From JAJFJD01 sp965228425 (GTDB lineage: Bacteria > Pseudomonadota > Alphaproteobacteria > UBA8366): a DNA stretch of 64,000 bases. Shown here in pieces: positions 7,461 to 16,637 of this stretch. The stretch is from positions 868,001 through 932,000 of the forward strand of contig OZ245815.1 in the NCBI GenBank assembly GCA_965228425.1, written 5' to 3'. The translations under genes and the position numbers were made by a program. The notes below the pieces were generated by a model. The model was given only the letters and a program-made list of their open reading frames with translations. It searched no databases and had not been told where the DNA came from. Every line of letters begins with the position of its first letter. The stretch's first letter is position 1.

Positions 7461-8402
7461 ATGAAGACGACGCAGGAAAAGAGACTAACGCGCTCACAAT
7501 TCGGCAAACGGTTTGCCGGCGGTTTGGCCTTGGCCACCGTGATGTTGGCGGGCGCCGGAACCGCGATGGCGCAATGCGAAAATCCCAAAGCGATCACATT
7601 CGCGATGGTGCCGACGGAAGAGACCATTGCCGAGCTGCAACTCTACAAGCCCGTCACCGACCGTATGGCCAAGCTGACCGGCAAGAAAATCGAATTCTTC
7701 ATGCCGACCTCCTACGCCTCGGTGGTCGAAGGCTTGCTCAGCAAGTTCGTCGATGTCGCGGTGCTCGGGCCGTACACCTATGTCATCGCGAATTCGAAAG
7801 ACCCGAGCGTGGAAGTGTTCGCCACCTATGCGAAACGAAAAGGTCATCTGCAGGAAGAAGGCCCCGGTTATCGCGCCGCCTTGGTCTCGAAAACAGGCAC
7901 GAAATTCACCGACATCAAATCCCTCAAGGGTGCGACTATCGGGTTGACCGATCCGGGCAGCACGTCGGGCAACCTGATGCCGCGGATCGTGTTCTCGAAG
8001 GTCATCGGGATGGATATCGACAAGTATTTCGGCAAGGTCGCCTACACCGGCAGTCATGAGCTTTCGTCGGTTGCCGTGGTCAAAGGTAAGGTCGATGCCG
8101 CCTTCGTCGCGACGCACCGGTTCGACAATGTGGTGAACAAGGGCGAAGCGAAACTGTCCGATGTAAAGGTGCTGTGGCAGTCCGCGCCGATCCCGCAGGA
8201 TCCGTTCGTCTATCGCAATACGCTGTGCGATGACATCAAGAAGAACATTCGCGAGACCTTCCTCGGGTTGACGAAAACCGGCGACGCGAAAAAGTTCCTG
8301 GATAACGTCAAATCGGACAAGTTCGTCCCGATGAAGTCGTCGGACTACGACATTATCCGCGACCTCAAGAAAGCCAAGGACGCCCGTAAGAAGAAGAAAT
8401 AA
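7461..8402 (+). CDS. phnD: Phosphonate ABC transporter, periplasmic substrate-binding protein
   Basis: 313 residues, normal for PhnD. A cleavable signal peptide is evident: basic start, hydrophobic GLALATVMLAGAG, and AMA-Q as the likely cleavage site near residue 38. The mature protein has the PhnD pattern: FAMVPTEE at the first strand, a PTSYASVVEGLLSKFVDVAVLGPYTYV block, and the DPGSTSGNLMPR ligand-binding loop (about 173-184). The protein captures phosphonates in the periplasm and delivers them to PhnE. It is the first gene of the transporter operon and is separated from phnC by a strong hairpin (8418-8460), which would let it be made in excess. Substrate preference among phosphonates is not readable. 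Confidence 0.9.
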   Translation: MKTTQEKRLTRSQFGKRFAGGLALATVMLAGAGTAMAQCENPKAITFAMVPTEETIAELQLYKPVTDRMAKLTGKKIEFFMPTSYASVVEGLLSKFVDVAVLGPYTYVIANSKDPSVEVFATYAKRKGHLQEEGPGYRAALVSKTGTKFTDIKSLKGATIGLTDPGSTSGNLMPRIVFSKVIGMDIDKYFGKVAYTGSHELSSVAVVKGKVDAAFVATHRFDNVVNKGEAKLSDVKVLWQSAPIPQDPFVYRNTLCDDIKKNIRETFLGLTKTGDAKKFLDNVKSDKFVPMKSSDYDIIRDLKKAKDARKKKK

Positions 8403-8417
8403 GGCTAGTTGGTCCTT

Positions 8418-8460
8418 CGGCCGGCGTCCGTTTCTCACGCCTTTTGGGCGACGCCGGCCG
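8418..8460 (+). terminator. phnD-phnC intergenic stem-loop (attenuator or mRNA stabiliser)
   Basis: CGGCCGGCGTC (8418-8428) pairs perfectly with GACGCCGGCCG (8450-8460), an 11-bp GC stem with a 21-nt loop. It starts 16 bp after the phnD stop and is followed by a pyrimidine-rich CTTCTTCC, not a clean T-run. It probably stops some transcripts or protects the 3' end of phnD mRNA. Confidence 0.55.
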
Positions 8461-8518
8461 CTTCTTCCCCGCCACGGCGGTGGTTGCCGTGTTTGTCGAC
8501 TAGGCAGGAAAATCGGAT

Positions 8519-9271
8519 ATGTCAGTCTTGGAAGTGTCTGACCTGCACGCGCGATACAGCGCGAAGGGTCCGGACATCCTCAAAGGAATATCGTTCGACG
8601 TCGAAGGCGACGATTTCTTCGCCATCATCGGGCCGAGCGGCGCCGGAAAATCGACGCTGATCCGGTGCATCAACCGGCTGGTGACGCCGACCTCGGGCCG
8701 CATCGTCTTCGACGGACGCGAGATGACCACCCTGTCCGGCAAAGGCTTGCGCCGGGCGCGCCGCGACATCGGGATGATTTTTCAGGAATTCAACCTCATC
8801 AACCGGATGAGCGTGATGGACAACGTGCTGTCCGGGCGGCTCGGTTACACCGGTAATCTGCGGACGTTGTTCCGCGCCTTTCCGCGCGACGATATCGATC
8901 ACGCGCTGAAGCTGCTGGACCGGGTCGGCCTGTCCGACCATGTCGACAAGCGGGCGGACGAATTGTCGGGCGGTCAACGCCAGCGCGTCGGTATTGCCCG
9001 CGCGTTGATGCAAAACCCGAAGCTGATGCTGCTCGATGAGCCGACCTCGGCGCTCGATCCCAAGATCTCGAAGGAGATCATGGCCCTCGTTAAATCGATG
9101 GCGCAGGAGCTCAACGTTCCCTGCCTCTGCAACATCCATGACGTGAAGCTGGCGATGGAGTTCTGCAACAAGATCATCGGTCTGCAGGACGGTGTGACCA
9201 TGTTCGCCGGCCCGACCGAGCAGATGAACGAAGCGAAACTCGACGAAATCTACGCCATGGAAGTTCTCTAG
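8519..9271 (+). CDS. phnC: Phosphonate ABC transporter ATP-binding protein
   Basis: 250 residues, normal for PhnC, the cytoplasmic ATPase that drives phosphonate import through PhnE. All nucleotide-binding motifs are intact: Walker A GPSGAGKST (38-46), Q-loop in IFQEFNLINRMSVMDNVL (about 90), signature LSGGQRQRVGIARAL (about 143-157), Walker B LMLLDEP followed by TSALD, and the switch His in NIHDVKLA. AGGAAAA lies just before the ATG. The gene ends 5 bp before phnE, so the transporter genes are co-transcribed. The best match in architecture is the PhnC type, not phosphate PstB, because of the PhnD and double PhnE context. Confidence 0.92.
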   Translation: MSVLEVSDLHARYSAKGPDILKGISFDVEGDDFFAIIGPSGAGKSTLIRCINRLVTPTSGRIVFDGREMTTLSGKGLRRARRDIGMIFQEFNLINRMSVMDNVLSGRLGYTGNLRTLFRAFPRDDIDHALKLLDRVGLSDHVDKRADELSGGQRQRVGIARALMQNPKLMLLDEPTSALDPKISKEIMALVKSMAQELNVPCLCNIHDVKLAMEFCNKIIGLQDGVTMFAGPTEQMNEAKLDEIYAMEVL

Positions 9272-9276
9272 AAGGA

Positions 9277-10113
9277 ATGTCGGTGACCGCAACCAGCGAT
9301 AACGCGACTTTCGGTTTGTCGACCGAAACGGTTCTGGCGACACGGCGGCGCAAGCGGATCGTTTCCGCGATCGTCACTACCGTGTTGTTGGCATTGGTTG
9401 TGTGGAGCGTTGATGTCACCGTGGTCAAGGACACCGATTGGGAACGGATCGGCAGTGTCGGCAACGTGCTGGAGGCAACCAACCGATTCATCGGCATCGA
9501 CTTCGAGTTGTTCCCTACACTGCTCGGTCCGGCGATCGAGACGCTATTGATCGCCTGCCTCGGCACCTTCCTGGGCGTGATCATCTGCATTCCGGCTGCG
9601 TGGTTCGGGGCGATGAACATCACGCCGTTCAAGCCGATTACCTATCCGTTGGCCCGGCTGATGATGACCATGAGCCGGTCAATTCACGAGATCGTCTGGG
9701 CCTTGTTCTTCGTCGCGGTCATGGGACTGGGCGCGATGCCTGGCGTCTTGGCTATTGCCGTGCGCTCGGTCGGCTTCATCGCGAAGATGTCGGCTGAGGC
9801 GATCGAGGATATCGACCCCGGCCCGGTCGAGGCGATCCGCGCGGTCGGCGGCGGCCCGTTCCAGGTCTTTCTCTACGCGGTTCTGCCGCAGGTCCTGCCG
9901 CAGATCATCGGCGTCGTGATCTTCGAGTGGGAGATCAATATCCGGCGCTCGGCGATCCTGGGACTGGTGGGGGCTGGCGGGCTGGGCCTCGTGTTCTTCC
10001 GGCAGATGAACACGTTCAACTATCACGGGGTGACCACAGTGATCCTCGCGATCCTGATCATAATCCTGCTCGGCGAGGCAATTTCGCATGCCATCCGCCG
10101 GCGGATGATCTGA
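9277..10113 (+). CDS. phnE: Phosphonate ABC transporter permease (first copy)
   Basis: 278 residues with about six hydrophobic segments, typical of an inner-membrane PhnE permease. The binding-protein-dependent transport signature (EAA loop) is seen as EAIRAVGGGPFQVFLYAVLPQ near residues 187-207, the site that docks PhnC. A GTG at 9283 is a competing start because GAAGGA at 9271-9276 is too close to the ATG at 9277 but well spaced for the GTG; the difference is two residues. It is followed by a second phnE 10 bp downstream, the common arrangement in which two different PhnE chains form the channel. Confidence 0.9.
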   Translation: MSVTATSDNATFGLSTETVLATRRRKRIVSAIVTTVLLALVVWSVDVTVVKDTDWERIGSVGNVLEATNRFIGIDFELFPTLLGPAIETLLIACLGTFLGVIICIPAAWFGAMNITPFKPITYPLARLMMTMSRSIHEIVWALFFVAVMGLGAMPGVLAIAVRSVGFIAKMSAEAIEDIDPGPVEAIRAVGGGPFQVFLYAVLPQVLPQIIGVVIFEWEINIRRSAILGLVGAGGLGLVFFRQMNTFNYHGVTTVILAILIIILLGEAISHAIRRRMI

Positions 10114-10123
10114 GGGGCGGACG

Positions 10124-10969
10124 ATGGCACCACGGGACATAGCCGCCACGGCATCCGCCGAACCGCCCCGCGAATGGCGCCGCTTCCGCTTTCCGCAGTC
10201 GCTGATCTCCTATGGATCCTGGCTGACGGCGTTTACCGTAATCGTCTTCAGCATCGAGTATCTCAACATTCCGCTCGACCGAATGTTCGGCATGTTCGGC
10301 CGAATGGGGGAAATCCTCGCCAGCCGATACTACCCGGCCGATATCGAATACATCATGGATGTCGACTATATCGGGTCCGTCATCGAGACGATTCAGATGG
10401 CGTATCTGGGCGCGCTGTTCGGTCTTTTGATCACGATCCCATTGGCCTGGTTCGCCGCCTACAATATGACGCCGAGCCGGCTGTTCGTGTATCCGGGCGC
10501 GCGTTTCCTGAGCATGTCGTGCCGCGCGGTGCACGAAACGATCTGGACGATCCTGTTCGTCTCGATCCTGGGTTTTGGGATGCTTCCCGGCGTGTTGGCG
10601 CTCACCCTGTTCAGCGCCGGGTTCGCCGCCAAGCTGTTCGCCGAAGAGATCGAGGCGATCGACATGGGCCCGGTCGAGGCGATGTGGGCGACCGGCGCCA
10701 ACCTGTTCCAGGTCATGGTGTTCGGCGTCTTCCCGCAGGTGCGCGTCGCCTTCACCGGCATCGGAATCTATACCTGGGACGTAGCCTTCCGCGCCGCCAC
10801 GGTGGTCGGTTTCTTCGGCGCGGGCGGCATGGGCTGGTATCTCAAGCGCAATGTCATGCAGATCGAAACCGAGCGGGTGGCGGCGATCATCCTCTCGATC
10901 ATCGTGCTGGTGCTGATTTCCGAAGTGATTTCGGCCTGGGCGCGGAACTTTGTCATGAAGATGAAATGA
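10124..10969 (+). CDS. phnE: Phosphonate ABC transporter permease (second copy)
   Basis: 281 residues with several membrane segments and an EAA loop, EAMWATGANLFQVMVFGVFPQV (about 185-205, with the preceding EEIEAIDMGPV matching the first copy). GAGGGG at 10110-10115 supports the ATG at 10124. It is clearly paralogous to the first phnE but diverged, which fits a heterodimeric channel. The last residues are charged (FVMKMK) and cytoplasmic. The transporter part of the operon ends here, and the enzyme genes follow after 68 bp with their own strong ribosome-binding site. Confidence 0.9.
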   Translation: MAPRDIAATASAEPPREWRRFRFPQSLISYGSWLTAFTVIVFSIEYLNIPLDRMFGMFGRMGEILASRYYPADIEYIMDVDYIGSVIETIQMAYLGALFGLLITIPLAWFAAYNMTPSRLFVYPGARFLSMSCRAVHETIWTILFVSILGFGMLPGVLALTLFSAGFAAKLFAEEIEAIDMGPVEAMWATGANLFQVMVFGVFPQVRVAFTGIGIYTWDVAFRAATVVGFFGAGGMGWYLKRNVMQIETERVAAIILSIIVLVLISEVISAWARNFVMKMK

Positions 10970-11037
10970 GCGGAGCCTAAGACACCAAGGCACGACTTCC
11001 CCATGCTTCGAAAGATTGAAAATAGGAGACCCTTTAC

Positions 11038-12291
11038 ATGAGCAGTGACAACATCGACGTGAATGGCGTCACCTATGCCAAACCGGCGCGGCCCGTTGCG
11101 GTCGTCTGTATCGACGGCGGCGATCCGGAATATTTCGATCATGGCCTCAAGTCCGGGATCATCCCGAACATCGAGCGTTTCATGAAGGACGGGTTCTATG
11201 CCGTGGCGCGGGGCAGCATGCCCAGCTTCACTTGCCCGAACAATATGTCGATCGTCACCGGGACCGAGCCCGAAGTACACGGCATCTCGGGCAACTTTTA
11301 CTTGGATCGCTCGACCAACGAGCCGGTGGTGATGACCGGGCCGGAGTTGCTGCGGGCGCGGTCGGTGATGTCCGAATTCTCACGGCACGGCTTGAAGGTC
11401 GCATCGGTAACCGCGAAGGACAAATTGCGCCAGCAATTGCAGAAGGACATGGACCTGTCCAACGGATCGGTCAGCTTCTCCACCCAGTTCGCCGATCAAT
11501 GCACCATGGCCGAGAACGGCATCGAGGATGTCCTCGATTATGTCGGGCAGCCGCATCCGGATATGTATTCGGCCGAACTGTCGCTGTTCGTCCTCGACGC
11601 GGGCATCAAGCTGTTGGAGGAACGGCGACCCGATATCCTCTACCTGTCGCTGACCGACTTCATCCAGCACACCCATGCACCCGGCACCCCGGTCGCCGAC
11701 CAATTCTACCGCGATCTCGATGCGCGGTTCGGGCGGCTCAAGGAATTGGGCGCGGTCGTGGCTCTAACCGCCGATCACGGCATGGGCGACAAGGCCGACG
11801 AGAACGGCGAGCCGAATGTCGTCTGGCTCCAGGACATCCTGGACGGGGCCTTGGGTGAGGGCGCCTGCACCGTCATCTGTCCGATCACCGACGCCTTCGT
11901 CGGGCATCACGGCGCACTCGGCGGGTTCGTCCGGGTGTATTGCCACAACGGAACGTCGGCGGACGGTGTGATTAGCGCGATCGACGGCGTACCCGGTCTC
12001 GAGAATGTTTGGTCCGCCGAACAGGTGGTCAAGGAATTGGAACAGCCGCTCGACCGAGAAGGCGACGTCGCCGTGTTGGGCGACAAGAAAACGGTCATCG
12101 GCGGCCGTGCGGTCGATCACGACCTGTCGGCGCTCAAGGGCACGCGCCTGCGCACACATGGCAGCCTGCACGAAGCGAACGTGCCGTTCGTGATCAGCGA
12201 CCCGCTGAACGAGACTTATGCGGCACGGGGTGCGGCCGGCGGGCTGCGCAGCCACGAGCTGTTCGACTTCGCGCTCAACGGCGTGAATTGA
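11038..12291 (+). CDS. phnA: Phosphonoacetate hydrolase
   Basis: 417 residues, the usual length for PhnA, an alkaline phosphatase-superfamily enzyme that splits phosphonoacetate into acetate and phosphate. The metal and nucleophile set known from the Sinorhizobium enzyme is present in order: Asp26 (CIDGGDP), Thr65 (SFTCPNN, nucleophile), Asp207 and His211 (TDFIQHTH), Asp246 and His247 (TADHGMGD), and His374 (RTHGS). TAGGAG lies ahead of the ATG. Placement after a phosphonate transporter and under a divergent LysR gene matches known phosphonoacetate systems. This is the firmest functional call of the cluster and identifies the final C-P bond breaking step. Confidence 0.9.
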   Translation: MSSDNIDVNGVTYAKPARPVAVVCIDGGDPEYFDHGLKSGIIPNIERFMKDGFYAVARGSMPSFTCPNNMSIVTGTEPEVHGISGNFYLDRSTNEPVVMTGPELLRARSVMSEFSRHGLKVASVTAKDKLRQQLQKDMDLSNGSVSFSTQFADQCTMAENGIEDVLDYVGQPHPDMYSAELSLFVLDAGIKLLEERRPDILYLSLTDFIQHTHAPGTPVADQFYRDLDARFGRLKELGAVVALTADHGMGDKADENGEPNVVWLQDILDGALGEGACTVICPITDAFVGHHGALGGFVRVYCHNGTSADGVISAIDGVPGLENVWSAEQVVKELEQPLDREGDVAVLGDKKTVIGGRAVDHDLSALKGTRLRTHGSLHEANVPFVISDPLNETYAARGAAGGLRSHELFDFALNGVN

Positions 12292-12310
12292 GGAAACGGA
12301 GGAGCCGCTG

Positions 12311-13405
12311 ATGGCGAAGACGGGACGGGCGGTCGTTTACGACGCCCCCAACACACCCTTCGTGGTTCGGGAATATCCGGTCCGGGACGTGAAACCCGAA
12401 GAGGTGCTCGCGCGGATCACGATGTCGACGATCTGCCGGTCCGACATTCACTCCTATCTCGGGCATCGGCCGAATCCGTGCCCCGGAATCCTCGGGCATG
12501 AGATCATCGGTGTGATCGAACAGCTGGGCGAGACGATATCCCACGACATGCGCGGTGATGCGCTGGCCGTGGGCGACCGGGTGACCTGGACGGAATTCTT
12601 TCACCACGGCGACTCCTATTACCGCGATGTACACGACATGCCGCAGAAGGCCCCGGGCCTGCGCAAATACGGTCATGACCTGGTCGAGGACGATCCGCAT
12701 TTCCTCGGCGGGTTTGCGGACTATTGCTACATCCTGCCGGGGACGGGGATCCTCAAACTGCCCGACGAGATTTCCGATGAGGAAGCGACGCCGCTGAACT
12801 GCGGGGTGGCGACGATGATTTCGGTGACCGAGGCGGCGGAGATCGATGTCGGCGGTACCGTCGTGGTGCAGGGCCTGGGGCTGCTGGGTTTGTACGGTTG
12901 CGCCATCGCCAAGGCGCGGGGCGCGCGCCGCGTGATCGGTTTGGACGCCGTGGCGGACCGGTTGACGCTGGCCAAGAAATTCGGCGCCGACGTAACCTAC
13001 GATATCTCCGCAATGGGCGAGGACGAGTTGGTCGCCGCCGTGCGCGCGGATTGTCCGCCGGACGGCGCCGATGTGTGCATCGAGGTCTGCGGCTATCCCG
13101 AGGCTGTCCCGGTCGGCATCCGCATGCTGCGCATCGGCGGGCATTACGTGATCGGCGGCCTCGTCAATCCGGACTCGAATTTCACGTTGGACGGCAACGC
13201 GATTCTGCGCGGCTGGATCAACATCAAGGGCGTCCACAACTATCATCCGCGCCATCTAATTCAGGCGTTGGATTTCGTGATGGCCAACCGCGAGCGGTTT
13301 CCGTTCGCGGAAATGGTCGATTCCAAATTTTCACTCGATCAATTGAACGAGGCATTTGCCTGCGCCGGCGACCGGTCGGTGCTGCGCGCCGCCATCGTGC
13401 CTTAG
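12311..13405 (+). CDS. Zn-dependent alcohol dehydrogenase associated with phosphonate catabolism
   Basis: 364 residues of the medium-chain dehydrogenase family. Catalytic-zinc residues are Cys42 (in TICRSDIH), His63 and Glu64 (in GHE); the NAD-binding turn GLGLLGLYG is near residue 181. The four-Cys structural zinc lobe of classical alcohol dehydrogenases is missing; that stretch (about 95-120) contains His residues instead. It resembles the group of alcohol dehydrogenases repeatedly found next to phosphonate genes (TIGRFAM family HpnZ, function unproven). GGAGGAG precedes the ATG and only 19 bp separate it from phnA. It may oxidise a phosphono-alcohol such as 2-hydroxyethylphosphonate to the aldehyde; that is inference. 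Confidence 0.8.
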   Translation: MAKTGRAVVYDAPNTPFVVREYPVRDVKPEEVLARITMSTICRSDIHSYLGHRPNPCPGILGHEIIGVIEQLGETISHDMRGDALAVGDRVTWTEFFHHGDSYYRDVHDMPQKAPGLRKYGHDLVEDDPHFLGGFADYCYILPGTGILKLPDEISDEEATPLNCGVATMISVTEAAEIDVGGTVVVQGLGLLGLYGCAIAKARGARRVIGLDAVADRLTLAKKFGADVTYDISAMGEDELVAAVRADCPPDGADVCIEVCGYPEAVPVGIRMLRIGGHYVIGGLVNPDSNFTLDGNAILRGWINIKGVHNYHPRHLIQALDFVMANRERFPFAEMVDSKFSLDQLNEAFACAGDRSVLRAAIVP

Positions 13406-13418
13406 TCGGAGGGGTAAC

Positions 13419-14879
13419 ATGACAAATCAAGCTAGTCCCGATCTCAAATTTTCGCCGAAGGGTCTCTATATCGGCGGCGAATGGCAGGAGAGCGCGTCCG
13501 GGAAATCGTTCGGCACGATCAATCCATCGACCGGCGAAAACCTCGGCGAGGTGCCGATGGCCGACGAAAGCGACGTGGACCGCGCCGTCGCGGCGGCCAA
13601 GACCGCTTTCAAGGATTGGAGCCGCACCCCGATCGTCGAGCGGGCGTCCCTATTGGAAAAACTGGCGGACCGGCTGGATGCCAACCGCGATCAGCTGGGC
13701 ATGATGGATTGCGTCGATTCCGGCAACAAGCTGGCGGGAATGGTCGGCGATGTGGACTGGACGACCGATACGCTGCGCTATTTCGCAGGCCTCGTGCGTG
13801 AGGTGAAAGGGGAAACATTTTCACAGGAGCCGGGTCATCTGAACTTCACGCGCCGGCAGCCCTATGGCGTGGTCGCGAAGATCAATCCGTTCAACCACCC
13901 CTTCCGCTTCTGCGCCGAAAAATCGGCGGCCCCCTTGGCGACCGGCAACACGGTGGTCGTGAAGGCGTCGGAACAGGCGCCGCTGTCGAGCCTGCGCTTC
14001 GCCGAGATTTGCGACGAGGTGCTGCCGCCGGGCGTGGTCAATGTGGTCACCGGCGACGCGGTGACGGGGAATGCAATGGTCACGCATCCGGACGTGCGGC
14101 GCGTCGGCGTTGTGGGCTCCGTCGCGACGGGCAAGGCGATCGCCAAGGCGGCCGCCGACGACCTGAAGCATGTCAGTCTGGAACTGGGCGGCAAGAACCC
14201 GATCATCATCTTCCCAGACGCCGATCCGAAGCAGGCGGCGTCACTGGCCGTGAAAGGCATGAACCTGAACCGGCAGGGTCAGTCCTGCAGCTCCACCTCG
14301 CGCGTTTTCGTGCATGAAAGCCTGCACGACGCGGTGGCCGAAGAACTGGTTAAACTGGCGGAGGCGCTGCCGGTCGGCCTGCCGTGGCAGGACGACAAGG
14401 AATTGGGGCCGATCGTGTCCGACAAGCAGCACCAGCGGGTCACGGGCTTGATCGATGCCGGGCAGTCGGAAGGCGCCAAGCTTTTAACTGGCGGCGGCGC
14501 GCCCGACGCGCCGGAACTGGCCAACGGCTTTTTCGTGCAGCCGACCGTCTTCGACGGTGTCACGTCCGATATGCGGATCGCGCGCGAGGAAATCTTCGGA
14601 CCCGTGATGTCGATCATCACCTGGAATGACTACGAGACCATGCTGTCCGAGGTGAACGGCCTGGAATACGGCCTGACCGCGCTGGTGGTGACCGAATCCT
14701 ACCGCACCGCGATGGAGACGGTGGAACGGGTCGAAGCCGGCTACATGTGGATCAACGCCAACGGCCGCTATCTCGGCGCGCCCTACGGCGGCTGGAAGTC
14801 GAGCGGCCTCGGCCAGGAGGAATGCTTCGACGAAATGCTCAGCTACACGCGGATCAAGAACGTCCACATGCGATGGTAG
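13419..14879 (+). CDS. Aldehyde dehydrogenase, candidate phosphonoacetaldehyde dehydrogenase
   Basis: 486 residues of the NAD(P)-dependent aldehyde dehydrogenase family. Catalytic residues are Asn159 (PFNHP), Glu255 (LELGGKNP) and Cys290 (GQSCSS); the C-terminal EEIFGPV block is intact. GGAGGGG precedes the ATG at 13419, 13 bp after the alcohol dehydrogenase. By context it would oxidise phosphonoacetaldehyde to phosphonoacetate for PhnA, the role of PhnY. In Sinorhizobium PhnY an Arg precedes the catalytic Cys and helps bind the phosphonate; here it is Ser, so the role rests on neighbourhood. A betaine-aldehyde dehydrogenase-like specificity is the alternative. Confidence 0.78.
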   Translation: MTNQASPDLKFSPKGLYIGGEWQESASGKSFGTINPSTGENLGEVPMADESDVDRAVAAAKTAFKDWSRTPIVERASLLEKLADRLDANRDQLGMMDCVDSGNKLAGMVGDVDWTTDTLRYFAGLVREVKGETFSQEPGHLNFTRRQPYGVVAKINPFNHPFRFCAEKSAAPLATGNTVVVKASEQAPLSSLRFAEICDEVLPPGVVNVVTGDAVTGNAMVTHPDVRRVGVVGSVATGKAIAKAAADDLKHVSLELGGKNPIIIFPDADPKQAASLAVKGMNLNRQGQSCSSTSRVFVHESLHDAVAEELVKLAEALPVGLPWQDDKELGPIVSDKQHQRVTGLIDAGQSEGAKLLTGGGAPDAPELANGFFVQPTVFDGVTSDMRIAREEIFGPVMSIITWNDYETMLSEVNGLEYGLTALVVTESYRTAMETVERVEAGYMWINANGRYLGAPYGGWKSSGLGQEECFDEMLSYTRIKNVHMRW

Positions 14880-14925
14880 GCGGCGTGCGGCGGTACTGCC
14901 GCCCCCATCCACCCCCATCGACCCC

Positions 14926-16560
14926 TTAACTCTTCGCCCCCGCCGATGACGGGCGTTTGACCAGCGACCAGGTGTTCGGCACCTCGCCGATCGGCACTTC
15001 GATCAGCGTCGGGCCCTTGGCGTTCAGCGATTCCTTGAGCGCCGCGGCGAGTTCCTCCGGCCCGTCGGCGTGGATGCCGCGCGCGCCGTAGGTCTCGGCC
15101 ATCTTGGCGAAGTCCGGGTTGTGCAGTTCGACCGCGATGTGGCGTCCGCCATAACCTTCCTTCTGGAACCGCTTGACGTTGCCGTAGGCGGCGTCCGCGA
15201 AGACGATCGTCACCAGGTCGATGCCGTGTGCCACCGCCGACGACAATTCCTGGACGTTGAACATGAAGCCGCCGTCGCCGGAAATGCAGACGACTTTCTT
15301 GTCCGGCATCGCGACCTTCGCACCGAGCGCGGTCGGGAAGCCGTAGCCCAGCGTCGCCTGATAGCCCGGCGTGATCAGCGTGCGCGGCTGGTAGACCGGG
15401 CACCAGTTCTGCATGAAGGTCGCCATCTGCGTCACGTCGGTGACGAGGATGCCGTCCTCTGGCAGCGCGTCGCGGATCACCTTACCGAAGCCGTATTGCG
15501 GGTGCAGGCCTTCGAGCTTGGCGATCGTGTCGGCCTTGACGGCGTTGAGTTCCGCCTCGCGCGAGTCACGCTTCGTATTATGACGGCCGATCTTGTCGGT
15601 CAGCACCGGCAGCGCCTTCTTGGCGCTGGAGATGACGGTGATGTCGGCCTCGCGCGGCAGCTTGGCCTGCCGGGGGTCGACATCGATGCGGATCAGTTTG
15701 ACCTCTTTCTCCCGGCCCCAGGCGAGGGCCGGCGACGAGAAGCGGGTGCCGACCACCAGCGCCACGTCGGCATCTTCCCAGACCGTCTGGCCCGCGATCA
15801 TGGTTTGCGCAAGATAGTGCCGGTCGGTCAGCGCGCCGCGGCCGGTCCGGCTCATGACGACCGGGGCTTCCAAGGCCTCGGCGATTGCCTGCAATTCGGC
15901 TTCCGCGCCGAAAACGCCGCTGCCGACGAAGATCATCGGCTTCTTCGCCTTGCCCAGCATTTCCGCTGCGCTTTCCAGTAGGTCTTCGTCGGGCTCGGGC
16001 GCCGCGTCGTAGTCCGACGCGTCCAGCAGTGCTACGTCCTCGACTTTGCCCATCATGTCGGGCGCCATCTCGAAGACGACCGGTTGCTGGCGGGTGCCGA
16101 GCATTTCGCCGAACGCCGTTTCCAGCACGGCGGGCGCGTCGGCGGGCGTTTCCGCGCGGCCGACCCATTTCACGACGCCGCGCATCGCGTTGGTCTGGTC
16201 GCGGATTTCATGGGTGGCGCCAATGCCGACGCCGATCTGGTGCGACGGAATCTGCCCGGCGATGCAGATTACCGGCACGTTCGAGCCGTCGGCTGTGCAG
16301 AGCGCCGCACCCGTATTCAACAGGCCGGGTCCCGGTCCAACGATGCAGGCGCCGACCTTGCCGCTCGCCTGCGCATAGCCGAGCGCCATGTAGGCGGCAC
16401 CCTGTTCGTGGCGCGTGTGGATCGTGCGGATCTGATTGCGGGCCTCGTAGAGCGCATCGAACGTGTTGTCGAGCTGCACGCCGGGCAGTCCGAAGATGGT
16501 ATCGATGCCATGATTGACGAGGGTGCGGACGATCGCTTGGCCGCCGGTCATTTCCGCCAT
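14926..16560 (-). CDS. ThDP-dependent enzyme of the acetolactate synthase family
   Basis: 544 residues with the three-domain layout of the family: N-terminal pyrimidine-binding domain with the activating Glu52 (TRHEQGAAY), central domain, and C-terminal diphosphate domain with GDGGFMFNVQEL (428-439) and Asp456 at the second Mg-ligand position. GGGAG precedes the ATG. It is convergent with the phosphonate operon and divergent from the D-carbamoylase gene (127 bp apart). It is probably a 2-oxoacid decarboxylase, carboligase or oxidase; no substrate-specific motif lets me choose, and a lone catalytic subunit without an IlvN partner argues against biosynthetic acetolactate synthase. Confidence 0.8.
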   Translation of the reverse strand: MAEMTGGQAIVRTLVNHGIDTIFGLPGVQLDNTFDALYEARNQIRTIHTRHEQGAAYMALGYAQASGKVGACIVGPGPGLLNTGAALCTADGSNVPVICIAGQIPSHQIGVGIGATHEIRDQTNAMRGVVKWVGRAETPADAPAVLETAFGEMLGTRQQPVVFEMAPDMMGKVEDVALLDASDYDAAPEPDEDLLESAAEMLGKAKKPMIFVGSGVFGAEAELQAIAEALEAPVVMSRTGRGALTDRHYLAQTMIAGQTVWEDADVALVVGTRFSSPALAWGREKEVKLIRIDVDPRQAKLPREADITVISSAKKALPVLTDKIGRHNTKRDSREAELNAVKADTIAKLEGLHPQYGFGKVIRDALPEDGILVTDVTQMATFMQNWCPVYQPRTLITPGYQATLGYGFPTALGAKVAMPDKKVVCISGDGGFMFNVQELSSAVAHGIDLVTIVFADAAYGNVKRFQKEGYGGRHIAVELHNPDFAKMAETYGARGIHADGPEELAAALKESLNAKGPTLIEVPIGEVPNTWSLVKRPSSAGAKS

Positions 16561-16637
16561 GGGGCGCTCCCGATTGGTTGTTCGTTGGCTTTCATACTTT
16601 TATCACGAATGCGGAATCAGGCGTAATTGCACCCGTT

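Noticed and set aside
14926..16560. Acetolactate synthase of branched amino acid biosynthesis
   Set aside because: There is no ilvN or ilvC neighbour, and the overall sequence fits the general ThDP family only.
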